Made by a program: the position numbers and the translations under genes
Shown: piece by piece, positions 36,627-44,431 of the stretch
Position numbering within the stretch: position 1 is the first letter of the stretch
Layout of the letters: every line of letters begins with the position of its first letter
DNA from: Paenibacillus glucanolyticus NBRC 15330
Lineage (GTDB): Bacteria > Bacillota > Bacilli > Paenibacillales > Paenibacillaceae
DNA: 64,000 bases
Assembly: GCF_004000885.1 (NCBI RefSeq)
Contig: NZ_BIMC01000024.1
Span: 1-64,000, forward strand
Direction: 5' to 3'
Notes under the pieces: model-generated
Told to the model about the DNA's origin: nothing
What the model saw: only the letters and a program-made list of their open reading frames with translations
The model's database searches: none

Positions 36627-36666
36627 TTATGTTATTACGTAATATAATAATTACGTAATAACATAA
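36627..36666. promoter_or_regulatory. Long palindromic operator upstream of the ArsR-GHKL gene
   Basis: Perfect inverted repeat with 17-base arms (TTATGTTATTACGTAAT and its complement) around ATAATA. Each arm contains the self-complementary ATTACGTAAT (36634-36643 and 36650-36659), so the site looks like two adjacent dimer-binding operators. It ends 30 bases upstream of the ArsR-GHKL start and lies where a promoter is expected, which suggests autorepression. Confidence 0.75.
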
Positions 36667-36695
36667 TTTTACGATAAGTGAGGTTGATGACTCCT

Positions 36696-37814
36696 ATGAC
36701 ACGCGACCTGCTCCATGAAATGGATGTCTTACAGAAACAAATGGCGGAGCTGCAGCAGCTTGTATACCAAGCTCTGGTGGAACGAAAACCAGCTTCCGCA
36801 TTAAACCAGCAGCCCCAAGAAATCACTTCAGCACCCAACATACATGACTCGACCCATGTACCCGGCTCCGTCTTTTACTCCGGACAGGTGCACCTGAACG
36901 GCGATGGACTCCGGTGGGAGCCCCAGGAACGCCGAATGGAGCAATTGCTGGACATGAACACCGAGAAGGCAGCCAAAATCCTCGCAGCCCTGGGCAATAA
37001 GCAGCGCCTCGATATTTTAAAGGCCGTCATGACAGAGCCTTTGACCGGCTCCGAGCTGGTGGAACGCTTGAACATGGGGACGACCGGCCAGCTGTATCAT
37101 CACCTCAAGGCGCTTCTCGGCGCGGATTTACTCGTGCAAGAGCACGGTGGACGCTACGCTCTGCCCAAGCACCGGAGCCTGCCGTTCCTGCTGCTGCTGT
37201 CTGCGGCGGGCGATCTTCTTGATACGAGCGATTATCTGGAAATGACGGAAACCCGCAATCATGCGGGGATGTATTTCGGAACCTCGCAGAATTTCGATAT
37301 TCATCAGCTGCTCTGGGCGGTGGTGGAGAATTCGATATTGGAGCATACGAACGGGTACGGCAATCAGATTGGCATCTTCCTGCATGGGGATGGCAGCGTA
37401 ACGGTGACCGATAACGGCAGAGGCATTCCCGTGCAGGCCCTTCCGAATTCCAGCATTCCTGCCGTCCAATCGATTCTGACCGATGTCCACCGCTTGAATT
37501 CAAGCGCACACTTCCTCGTCCCTGGCGCGGAAAAAGGCATCAGTATCGCCGTGGTCAATGCCCTCTCTCAGCGTCTGGCCGTAGAGATTCGTCGCGACGG
37601 CAAGGTGTATCGTCAAGAGTACCGCCACGGCATTCCGCAAACCGGACCTTTGACAGTTGGTTTGACTCAAGACACTGGCACCAGTGTGACTTTCAAACCC
37701 GAGCCCGAATTATTCGGCTCCGCCTTTGAAATGAACCACATCATGGAGCGGAAGAAGGCGATTGACGCGGATTATCCTGAGCTTACCCTGACGATCGGTG
37801 ACATTGCTGAATAA
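36696..37814 (+). CDS. ArsR-type winged helix fused to a GyrB-like GHKL ATPase domain
   Basis: A 372-residue protein not matching any single well-known family. Residues 1-30 look coiled-coil ('LHEMDVLQKQMAELQQLVYQ'), residues 85-160 are an ArsR-like winged helix ('ILAALGNKQRLDILKAVM', 'LTGSELVERLNMGTTGQLYH'), and residues 200-370 align by eye with the GyrB N-terminal ATPase domain: 'VVENSILEHTNGY' (Asn of the N box), 'VTVTDNGRGIP' (G1 box), 'AVVNALSQRL', 'DGKVYRQEYRHGIPQ' and 'DTGTSVTF'. The general-base Glu of GyrB falls on Ala208, and the glycine-rich lid (GxHGxG) is degenerate ('PGAEKGIS'). Inference: a regulator that binds ATP or another GHKL ligand without efficient turnover. ATG 36696 is chosen for spacing to GTGAGG. 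Confidence 0.82.
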   Translation: MTRDLLHEMDVLQKQMAELQQLVYQALVERKPASALNQQPQEITSAPNIHDSTHVPGSVFYSGQVHLNGDGLRWEPQERRMEQLLDMNTEKAAKILAALGNKQRLDILKAVMTEPLTGSELVERLNMGTTGQLYHHLKALLGADLLVQEHGGRYALPKHRSLPFLLLLSAAGDLLDTSDYLEMTETRNHAGMYFGTSQNFDIHQLLWAVVENSILEHTNGYGNQIGIFLHGDGSVTVTDNGRGIPVQALPNSSIPAVQSILTDVHRLNSSAHFLVPGAEKGISIAVVNALSQRLAVEIRRDGKVYRQEYRHGIPQTGPLTVGLTQDTGTSVTFKPEPELFGSAFEMNHIMERKKAIDADYPELTLTIGDIAE

Positions 37815-37944
37815 AAGAAACGCAGGAGATCGGTTTCGCACCCCCTTTTTTCCCAGTCTGTAGTAATGTAGTAAGCTCCCGCAAACCGGCTTTACGCGCC
37901 TGTGATATACTGACTTGAACGAACGCTAATCGAGGTGATATAGA

Positions 37945-38007
37945 ATGTTGGAACGTTCTATGGAGAATGTAATGGAATCCGAACAGGAAAGGGGATGTTG
38001 CGATTAA
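37945..38007 (+). CDS. Possible 20-residue leader peptide
   Basis: A strong GAGGTGAT site precedes ATG 37945, opening a frame of 20 codons (MLERSMENVMESEQERGCCD) that stops 27 bases before the next gene. A TATACT box lies about 35 bases upstream. It could be a leader peptide or the broken start of a lost gene; codon evidence is too short to decide. Confidence 0.3.
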   Translation: MLERSMENVMESEQERGCCD

Positions 38008-38034
38008 ACAAAATAAGAAAAGAGGACGATACAC

Positions 38035-38889
38035 ATGCACACACAGCGTACGATCATGAGCGACGGATTTGCTTTGAATGTTTCCATTCATGGAAGGGGC
38101 ATGCCCATATTGGTGGTGGGAAGCAGCATTTACTATCCCCGCTTATTTTCGGAGTTGCTCTATACCCAATTTCAATTGATTTTCCTGGATCACAGAGGAT
38201 TTGTGAAGCCCCCTCGAGCACTGGAACCGGAAGACTATACACTGGATCAGGTTCTGGATGATATCGAAACGGCAAGACAAACGCTGGGACTGGAGGATTT
38301 TATCATATTAGGGCATTCGGGGCACGCCTTCATGGCCTTGGAGTATGCCGCCCAATATCCGGAGTCTGTCCGGAAGGTCATTCTGCTGAATGCTGCGCCG
38401 ACCAACAGCCTGGAACGACAGCAGCAGAGTTTGGATGGCTTCAACGAAACGGCAAGTCCTGCCCGGAAGCGGCAGTTTGAAGGTGATATGGCCCTGCTGG
38501 AAGGTGATATTCAGAGGGAGCCCGAGCGGCGCTTTGTTCATATGTGCATCCGGATGGGAGCCCACAGCTTCTATAACTATGCCTTTGATGCGGCATCGAT
38601 GTGGGATGGAGTTTTCACGAACATGCCCGTTATGGATCATTTATGGGGAGAGGCTTTCGCGCAGCTCAATCTGATCGAATCACTGAAAGGCTTCACCAAG
38701 CCGGTATTCCTCGGTCTTGGGCGTTACGACTACCTGGTCGGCCCCGTATCGCTATGGGATACTGTCGACGGATCGCAAGAGAACGTGAAGAAGGTCATTT
38801 TTGAAAAAAGCGGCCATAATATGATGTTCGAGGAGCCTGAGCTTTTTGAGGCCATATTGACGGCTTGGATTCATGAAACAGACAGCTAA
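38035..38889 (+). CDS. Alpha/beta hydrolase
   Basis: A 284-residue cytosolic hydrolase of the alpha/beta fold. The region before the nucleophile ('FQLIFLDHRGFVKPPRALEPEDYTLDQVLDDIETA', in parts) is typical of proline-iminopeptidase or haloperoxidase-like members. The nucleophile elbow is 'ILGHSGHAFMALEYA' (GHSGH), an acid is likely in 'VFLGLGRYDYLVGP', and the catalytic His is in 'FEKSGHNMMFEEPELF'. GAGGA precedes the ATG. Substrate unknown. Confidence 0.83.
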   Translation: MHTQRTIMSDGFALNVSIHGRGMPILVVGSSIYYPRLFSELLYTQFQLIFLDHRGFVKPPRALEPEDYTLDQVLDDIETARQTLGLEDFIILGHSGHAFMALEYAAQYPESVRKVILLNAAPTNSLERQQQSLDGFNETASPARKRQFEGDMALLEGDIQREPERRFVHMCIRMGAHSFYNYAFDAASMWDGVFTNMPVMDHLWGEAFAQLNLIESLKGFTKPVFLGLGRYDYLVGPVSLWDTVDGSQENVKKVIFEKSGHNMMFEEPELFEAILTAWIHETDS

Positions 38890-38926
38890 TCCGGTGAAGT
38901 AACTAACGTATACCAATGGATGAACT

Positions 38927-38965
38927 AAGAGGAGCCCGCAGCATTCCCGCTGGGGCTCCTCTTCT
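38927..38965. terminator. Terminator between hydrolase and alpha-glucosidase genes
   Basis: AAGAGGAGCCC with GGGGCTCCTCTT form an 11-base stem between convergent genes; T-tracts on either side are short (CTTCTGTAG), so efficiency is uncertain. Confidence 0.65.
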
Positions 38966-38971
38966 GTAGTA

Positions 38972-40645
38972 CTAGTGTTTCAACCGATAAACCCTCGCTT
39001 CATACGGCTTCAGCGGCAGCGTGCGGACGCTCTTCTCCTTGCCGACCTCCATGTTGGAAATCAACAGCTCGAATTCACGGTACTTGATATCCTTTGACAG
39101 ATGGAATACCGTTTCATCTGCCGTCAGGTTCGTGATGATCAGCAATTGCTCGTCTTCCAGCGTTCGGGTGTACGCATAGATCCGCTTATGATTCTTCAAC
39201 AGAAGCTCATAGGAGCCGTATACCAATGCAGGATAAGCCTTGCGAATTTCAATCATTTTTTTATAGTAATGATAGATGGAATTCGGATCTTTCCGTGCCT
39301 TCTCGACATGGATCTCCTTGTAATTCGGATTTACCTTCAGCCACGGGGTGCCGCTCGTGAATCCTGCCTGCTCCCCGTCATTCCACTGCATCGGTGTTCG
39401 GGAATTATCCCGTCCATTCTTCCAGATGATCCTCATGATCTCGTCATGACTCTTGCCGTTCTCGGATTCGATGCGGTACAGATTCTTGATTGCCACATCA
39501 TTGTAGTCCTCAATGGATTCAAACTGCACGTTTGTCATTCCGATTTCCTGGCCTTGATAGATAAACGGAGTCCCCTGCATGAAGAAATACATCGTAGCCA
39601 GCGACTTGGCGGATGCATCCCAATACGCACCGTCATTGCCCCATGTAGATACCGACCGCGGCTGGTCATGATTCTCCATGAAGAGAGCGTTCCAGCCTAC
39701 GCCTTCAAGGCCCTTTTGCCAGCGGGTCAGGGTTTTCTTAAGCGCATAAATGTCTACGCCCCCGGTAACACTCTTGCTCCAAAGTCCCATGTGCTCAAAT
39801 TGAAAAATCATGTTAAATTTGCCGCTGGACTCTCCTACCCACAGATCCGCATCCTGAACGCTGACGCCGTTCGCTTCGCCCACCGTCATAATGTCATACC
39901 GATCAAACGTTTCTTGCTTCAGCTCGTTCAGGAACATATGAATGCCTTCCCGGTTCATATGTCCGTCCATGGAAGGCACATATCTCAGCTTGTATTTATT
40001 TGGCATATCGGGGAATCCCGGTACCTTCTTGATGTGGGAGATCGCATCAATCCGGAAGCCATCGATACCTTTATCCAGCCACCAGTTGATCATATCGTAC
40101 AGTTCTCGGCGCACGTTCGGATTTTCCCAATTCAGGTCCGGCTGTTTGCGGGAGAAAATGTGCATGTAGTACTGTTCCGTCGGTTCATCATATTCCCACA
40201 CGGAACCACCGAAGATGCTCTCCCAGTTGTTCGGCTCCTCGCCGTTCTTGGCATCCGTCCATATATAATAATCACGCTTGGGATTGCTCTTGCTCGAACG
40301 CGATTCGATAAACCATGGATGCTCATCGGAGGTATGGTTGATCACCAGGTCCATGATCAGTTTCATGCCCCGATTATGAACCTCTTGGAGCAGCTGATCA
40401 AAATCCTGAATTGTTCCAAACTCTTCCATGATGTCCTGATAATCGGAAATGTCGTATCCGTTATCGTCGTTCGGCGATTTGTATATCGGGCAAATCCAGA
40501 TGACATCGATGCCGAGCTCCTTCAAGTAATCCAGCTTCGATATAATACCTTGCAAATCTCCGATGCCATCGCCATTGCTGTCCATAAAACTTCGAGGGTA
40601 GATCTGATACGCTACGGCCTCTTTCCACCAAATTCTCTCTGTCAT
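38972..40645 (-). CDS. GH13 alpha-glucosidase (oligo-1,6-/alpha-1,4-glucosidase group)
   Basis: Cytosolic exo-alpha-glucosidase of 557 residues acting on malto- or isomalto-oligosaccharides. It has 'DLVINHTSDEHPWF', the nucleophile D200 in 'GFRIDAISH', the acid/base E257 in 'MTVGEANGV', and the transition-state Asp D327 in 'MENHDQPRSV'. The residue after the nucleophile is Ala. In this subfamily Val there favours alpha-1,6 and Ala or Thr favours alpha-1,4 linkages (from memory), so alpha-1,4 activity is my inference. ATG 40645 has GAGGAGTG upstream; the extension to 40729 is unlikely. A small palindrome (GAAATTC gtga GAATTTC, 40794-40811) lies upstream and may be a control site. Confidence 0.92.
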   Translation of the reverse strand: MTERIWWKEAVAYQIYPRSFMDSNGDGIGDLQGIISKLDYLKELGIDVIWICPIYKSPNDDNGYDISDYQDIMEEFGTIQDFDQLLQEVHNRGMKLIMDLVINHTSDEHPWFIESRSSKSNPKRDYYIWTDAKNGEEPNNWESIFGGSVWEYDEPTEQYYMHIFSRKQPDLNWENPNVRRELYDMINWWLDKGIDGFRIDAISHIKKVPGFPDMPNKYKLRYVPSMDGHMNREGIHMFLNELKQETFDRYDIMTVGEANGVSVQDADLWVGESSGKFNMIFQFEHMGLWSKSVTGGVDIYALKKTLTRWQKGLEGVGWNALFMENHDQPRSVSTWGNDGAYWDASAKSLATMYFFMQGTPFIYQGQEIGMTNVQFESIEDYNDVAIKNLYRIESENGKSHDEIMRIIWKNGRDNSRTPMQWNDGEQAGFTSGTPWLKVNPNYKEIHVEKARKDPNSIYHYYKKMIEIRKAYPALVYGSYELLLKNHKRIYAYTRTLEDEQLLIITNLTADETVFHLSKDIKYREFELLISNMEVGKEKSVRTLPLKPYEARVYRLKH

Positions 40646-40919
40646 TCGTGCACTCCTCGTATGTTGTCCTTGTTTGTTATCGTTTTGCTCTATATGGACT
40701 CTAAAAATACATCCTTCATCATTATCCATTGTCTGCGTTCCCCGTCAAGTCCCCATATAAGGTTCCATCTATGGTGTAGAAACTCTGTAATTAGAAATTC
40801 GTGAGAATTTCCTGGAAAACAACTAATTATCGTATGTAGCTGTTCAGGCTAGGACCGCTTCGCCTGCTGAATCAGTGGATGATTGAGGTTAAGTTAACAA
40901 GGCTATTTCGTGTTCATTT

Positions 40920-41052
40920 GGACTCAGGTTCCGTTATTTGCTTAAAACCACTCTATTTGCGAGTCCAATCGGACACAGGTTCCGTTATTCGCTAAAAACC
41001 ACTCTATTTTCGTGTCCACTCGGACTCAGGTTCCGTTATTCGCTCAAATCAC
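40920..41052 (+). repeat. 51-base tandem repeat, about 2.6 copies
   Basis: Unit starts at 40920, 40971 and 41022, each beginning GGACwCAGGTTCCGTTATT, continuing 'AAAACCACTCTATTT', and the first two ending in a GAGTCC or GTGTCC block. The third unit runs into the dispersed repeat described next. The spacer from 40646 to 41654 holds no gene, only this and the two repeats that follow. Confidence 0.8.
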
Positions 41053-41166
41053 GGATAAATACCCCGAAAATTGTGAAATAACGGATCTCTTGTCCTCGTA
41101 TCATTACAAATTAGCAAAAAACAACAAAATAGCGGAACCACGGTCCTCTAAAAACGGTCAATCCAT
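41003..41166 (+). repeat. Dispersed repeat R2, copy 1
   Basis: About 160 bases that recur in inverted orientation at 44096-44268, on the other side of metG. Shared blocks are 'AGGTTCCGTTA', 'GAAATAACGGATCTCTTGTC', 'ACAAAATAGCGGAACCACGG' (similar) and 'CGGTCAATC' (similar). The ends are imperfect inverted repeats (GGACTCAGGTTCCGTTATT and GGACCGTGGTTCCGCTATT when read outward). The same translated strings ('ITDLLSSY', 'KIAEPRSSK') arise in both copies; this is a by-product of the repeat, not evidence for a gene. Confidence 0.78.
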
Positions 41167-41220
41167 ACTTGATCGTAAATGGTACCCGTGCTCCCTTGAT
41201 GAAGCCCTGTTTTTCCCCAA

Positions 41221-41575
41221 GGTCTTGGCGCAAGATACATTAACACCTAGGGTCTCGTAGAAAGTACATAACCCATAAGGCCATTGTACAGAGCACATAC
41301 ACCCTAAGTCATACAGAGCACATAAACCCTAAGGTCCTCATAAAGGGCACATTAACTCTTAGGGCGATCGTACAGAGCACATCCAACCGCTAGGGTCATT
41401 GCAGAGTACATAAATCCTAAGGTCATCGTACAGAGTACAAACCCCCAAGGGTCATCCTACAAAGTTACAAAGTACATAAATCCCCCAAGTCATCGCACGG
41501 AACACAAAATCCCTAAAGTCATCATACTAAGCACTTAATCCCTAGGACTCGTCGTACAAAGCACACACTCAACGG
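41221..41575 (+). repeat. Degenerate tandem array, about 12 units of 29 bases
   Basis: Consensus near GTCATCGTACAGAGCACATA followed by AACCCTAAG. Unit starts fall at 41221, 41251, 41280, 41308, 41334, 41364, 41395, 41422, 41451, 41489, 41518 and 41547, with lengths of 26-31 bases except one of 38. Similarity runs over the whole unit, so there are no spacers and it is not a CRISPR array. It lies directly downstream of metG. No coding frame is maintained. Confidence 0.8.
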
Positions 41576-41654
41576 ATTCAGCACCCCGTCCTCCCAACCC
41601 AATCTGCCTCAACCTTCCTTCAAGGTTTAAGGAGGCGGAACTCTTCCGCCCTCC

Positions 41655-43295
41655 TCAGAAGGACAAGCCCTCCAGCCTGCGGGTCTCCTCCTCAATCCGG
41701 CTTGTATCGATACGCTCAAACAATAGCTCCACGTGATGGAGGAGCTCGCCAGCCGGAACATCGCACCAGTTCCACGCTGCTGGCTTCAGCGAGAGAAAGC
41801 TTCTAATTTTATCACAGGAGAACGGGATAAACGGCTGCAGCAGATTCGTAAGGTTAGCGATGATCTGAACACAGGTGAAGAGGGTATCCCCGCAGGCTTC
41901 GCGATCCTCCTTGACCTGAATCCATGGCTTGCGCTCATCAAAATATTTGTTCGCACGACGTACCACACTAAAAATGAATTCCAGCGCCTCCTTCAATCGC
42001 CCCTCTTCGATGAGCGTTCCGGCCTCCCGGTACAATGACTCCATGCGTCTCTGCCACTCTTCTGTTATGCGCCCTTCGGGTACCTTCCCGTCAAACGATT
42101 TGTTCACAAACACCAAAGTTCGATTCACGAGATTCCCAAAAGCCCCGAGCAGCTCCCCATTATGGCTATGAATGAACTCCCGCCAGGAAAAATCGGTATC
42201 CCGCTTCTCGGGACCGTTCGCAATGAGGAAGTAGCGAATCGAATCCGGCTGATAGCGACTCAGCAAATCCGGTACCCAGATCGCCCAGTTCCGACTGGTC
42301 GAGAACTTCCTCCCTTCCAGCGTCATGTACTCACAGGAAATGATCCGATCCGGTACATGCAGTCCTCCGGCACCCTTAAGCAGCGCTGGCCAGATCAATG
42401 TGTGAAACGGGATATTGTCTTTCCCATGAACATAATAAGCTGTTATATCCTCCCTCTCTTTAAGCCAAAAGGACTCCCAGTCGCCGCCCGTTTCCGCGGC
42501 CCACTGCTTGCTGGCGGATAGATAGCCGCTCACCGCCTCAATCCATACATAGATTTTCTTATCCTCGAAGCCAGGGACGGGTACATCCACTCCCCAAGTG
42601 AGATCCCTCGTCGCCGCCCGGTCCACAAGCCCTTCCTCCAGATATCTTCGCGTCAGCTGGATCGCATTCTCCCGCCAGCCCTTGGCGTTATTCAGGTCAT
42701 CGGTGAGCTCTGCTTGAAAATGCGACAACGAAACATAATAATGCTCGGTTGGCCGTTCTACTGGCGGGTTGCCGCAGATTTTGCAGGCTCGGTTACTCAG
42801 ATCCGACGGATCCAGCAGGGTTGAACAGACGTCGCACTGGTCACCGCGAGCCCTGCTGCCGCATACCGGACAGTCTCCTTCCACATAACGGTCCGGCAGA
42901 AACCGCCGATCGGTCTCGCAATACGTCTGCTGGATCGTTTTCCGATACAGATGGCCGTTATCCAGCAGCTTCAGAAACAGCTCCTGAACCACGCCATGAT
43001 GAAATTCCTGATCGGTTCGCGTATACAAATCGTAGGAAAATCCCAGCTGTTCGAAGCATTTCGCAAACTCTCCATGATACCGATCCGCAATATCCCGAGG
43101 CGTTACCCCCTCTTGAATCGCCTGCACTGCCACCGGCGTACCATGGCAATCGCTGCCGGACACATACAACACCTGCTCTCCCTTCGCGCGGAAATAACGC
43201 GCTAACACGTCGCCGGGCAGTAAGCTTGCGAGCCGGCCCAAATGTAAGGAACCGTTGGCATAAGGCCAGGCACCGCCAATAAAAATGTTTGTCAT
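41655..43295 (-). CDS. metG: Methionyl-tRNA synthetase (short form)
   Basis: Charges tRNA-Met with methionine. The 546 residues have the HIGH-type motif 'GSLHLGR' (15-21), the catalytic CP region 'YVSGSDCHGTPVAVQAI', two zinc knuckles (Cys 142/145/154/157 plus 171/174) and a KMSKS-type loop written 'RKFSTSRNWAIW' (329-340). The C-terminal dimerisation/tRNA-binding domain common in Bacillus MetRS is missing. KFSTS is the form I associate with archaeal-type bacterial MetRS. A second, standard metG elsewhere in the genome is therefore possible. ATG 43295 is chosen: AAAGGAGG lies 9 bases upstream. It is controlled by the T-box leader before it. Confidence 0.93.
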   Translation of the reverse strand: MTNIFIGGAWPYANGSLHLGRLASLLPGDVLARYFRAKGEQVLYVSGSDCHGTPVAVQAIQEGVTPRDIADRYHGEFAKCFEQLGFSYDLYTRTDQEFHHGVVQELFLKLLDNGHLYRKTIQQTYCETDRRFLPDRYVEGDCPVCGSRARGDQCDVCSTLLDPSDLSNRACKICGNPPVERPTEHYYVSLSHFQAELTDDLNNAKGWRENAIQLTRRYLEEGLVDRAATRDLTWGVDVPVPGFEDKKIYVWIEAVSGYLSASKQWAAETGGDWESFWLKEREDITAYYVHGKDNIPFHTLIWPALLKGAGGLHVPDRIISCEYMTLEGRKFSTSRNWAIWVPDLLSRYQPDSIRYFLIANGPEKRDTDFSWREFIHSHNGELLGAFGNLVNRTLVFVNKSFDGKVPEGRITEEWQRRMESLYREAGTLIEEGRLKEALEFIFSVVRRANKYFDERKPWIQVKEDREACGDTLFTCVQIIANLTNLLQPFIPFSCDKIRSFLSLKPAAWNWCDVPAGELLHHVELLFERIDTSRIEEETRRLEGLSF

Positions 43296-43329
43296 ATCGT
43301 TCATCCTCCTTTTAGTGGACAACAAAAAA

Positions 43330-43640
43330 AGCCCTCATCCCAAAGGGACGAGAGCTTGTCGCTCACGTGGTACCACCCAATTTCATTCATGCCTCGCGGC
43401 ATTCACCTCTTCGGGTACGGCGCGAATCATCGCGGGTATACCCTAGCACGTTAACGGATGCGGGTTCCGGCACAGCCTACAACCCGCTTACGGGTTTCGG
43501 TGCACAGCTCAGAGACCATATTCCCAAGGTTCTTTCCTTACCCCTTTTCACCAGCCGGGGCTCTCTGTTCAAAGACGTCGCCAAGGTACTCTTTCTCTTC
43601 ATTGCTTTTGCTCGACTTATTCAAGTTATTGGAAATAATA
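43330..43640 (-). promoter_or_regulatory. T-box riboswitch, Met-specific
   Basis: Untranslated leader of metG that senses uncharged tRNA-Met. On the minus strand it has a stem I region with CAGAGAGCC and GGCTGGTG, a specifier loop with ATG at 43519-43517 (context GGGAATATGGTCTCTG), the T-box core GGGTGGTACCACG (near 43370-43382), and then the terminator hairpin (CTCTCGTCCC with GGGATGAGGG) followed by TTTTTTTG near 43328-43358. Low charged tRNA-Met should favour the antiterminator and metG expression. Confidence 0.93.
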
Positions 43641-43660
43641 CACGATCCTAACTCAAGAAG

Positions 43661-44032
43661 TCAAGAGGAAGGAGGCGAAGCCTTTCTTACTCTCGTTCTG
43701 CCGTCCCGCAGCGCCCCCACTTTCTTGCCCAGCATGATATTCAATTTCTTGCGGGCTCTGCTCATGCGATTCCGTACATTGACAGGCTCAATCTGAAGGA
43801 CTTCCGCAATTTCCAAGGTGTTGAATTTCTCATAGTAATACAAATACATCGGCTGTCTCAAGGTTTCAGGCAATGCAAGCACAGCGGACAGCAGAGCATC
43901 GCCTGGATCCTCGCTACCAATAGCCAATTCCAGAGGTGTCTGCATGGTGCATTCGCTTAAACGATCCCTAGAAAGAAAGTCCATCGATATCAGCTCCATT
44001 TCGTCATAGGTCGATCCATTCTTCCTTATCAC
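43661..44032 (-). pseudogene. Truncated sigma-70/ECF-type sigma factor (region 4 only)
   Basis: A 123-codon frame whose second half is a clear sigma region 4: 'LLSAVLALPETLRQPMYLYY', 'YEKFNTLEIAEVLQIEPVNV' and 'RNRMSRARKKLNIMLGKK'. Region 2, needed for core binding and -10 recognition, is missing. Upstream sequence runs into repeat R2 copy 2 instead. The only start is a GTG with a poor site. I read it as the surviving 3' part of a sigma-factor gene, perhaps cut when the repeat arrived. Confidence 0.65.
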
Positions 44033-44095
44033 CCCTTAAGGTTGAACTCAGGCCCGCTTACTGATCGGTCGAAATGGCCTTACATGGCGTAGTTC

Positions 44096-44268
44096 AGGAG
44101 TTGATTGGCCGGTCTTTGAGGACCGTGGTTCCGCTATTTTGCTGTTTTCTGCTGGTTTGTAACAATATGAGGACAAGAGATCCGTTATTTCAGGATTTTC
44201 GATGATTAATCCTCGATTCTGGCACATTAACGGAACCTGTGTCCGAGTGGACTCGAAAGTGGACCGCA
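44096..44268 (-). repeat. Dispersed repeat R2, copy 2 (inverted)
   Basis: Inverted copy of the 41003-41166 element; aligned blocks are listed there. It sits between the sigma-factor remnant and a 45-codon frame that ends just inside its border, so it looks inserted into older sequence. Confidence 0.78.
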
Positions 44269-44271
44269 GTG

Positions 44272-44409
44272 TCAGGAATAAAGCACCCCATGTCGGGTTA
44301 TCGAGATCAAGCTTCGGACTTGCCTGTATTTCCAAGCCACTCCAGCCTCCTGATCCCGCTCCATCTGCTGCTGCCGTATGAGGTATTCAACAACAAACCA
44401 ATTGTTCAT
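44272..44409 (-). CDS. Small hypothetical protein, possibly truncated by a repeat
   Basis: A 45-residue frame behind a good GGAGAGAGGTGG site: 'MNNWFVVEYLIRQQQMERDQ', then 'EAGVAWKYRQVRSLISITRH'. The charged, helical start resembles short uncharacterised proteins found in Bacillales. The stop codon lies at the edge of repeat R2, so the natural C-terminus may have been lost. Function unknown. Confidence 0.45.
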   Translation of the reverse strand: MNNWFVVEYLIRQQQMERDQEAGVAWKYRQVRSLISITRHGVLYS

Positions 44410-44431
44410 CCACCTCTCTCCTTTCCCCGGC

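Noticed and set aside
39101..40804. 567-codon plus-strand frame opposite the alpha-glucosidase gene
   Set aside because: Antisense shadow; composition and lack of motifs contrast with the intact GH13 catalytic residues on the other strand.
41012..41260. 82-codon frame beginning MSTRTQVPL
   Set aside because: It lies in repeat R2 and shares its translated sequence with the frame at 44048-44335 only because the DNA is repeated; no ribosome binding site or known domain.
41221..41575. CRISPR array
   Set aside because: Similarity extends over the whole 29-base unit, units vary in length, and there are neither constant repeats, spacers nor cas genes.
44048..44335. 95-codon minus-strand frame ending PISKRA
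   Set aside because: Same repeat by-product as above, running into unrelated sequence on both sides.
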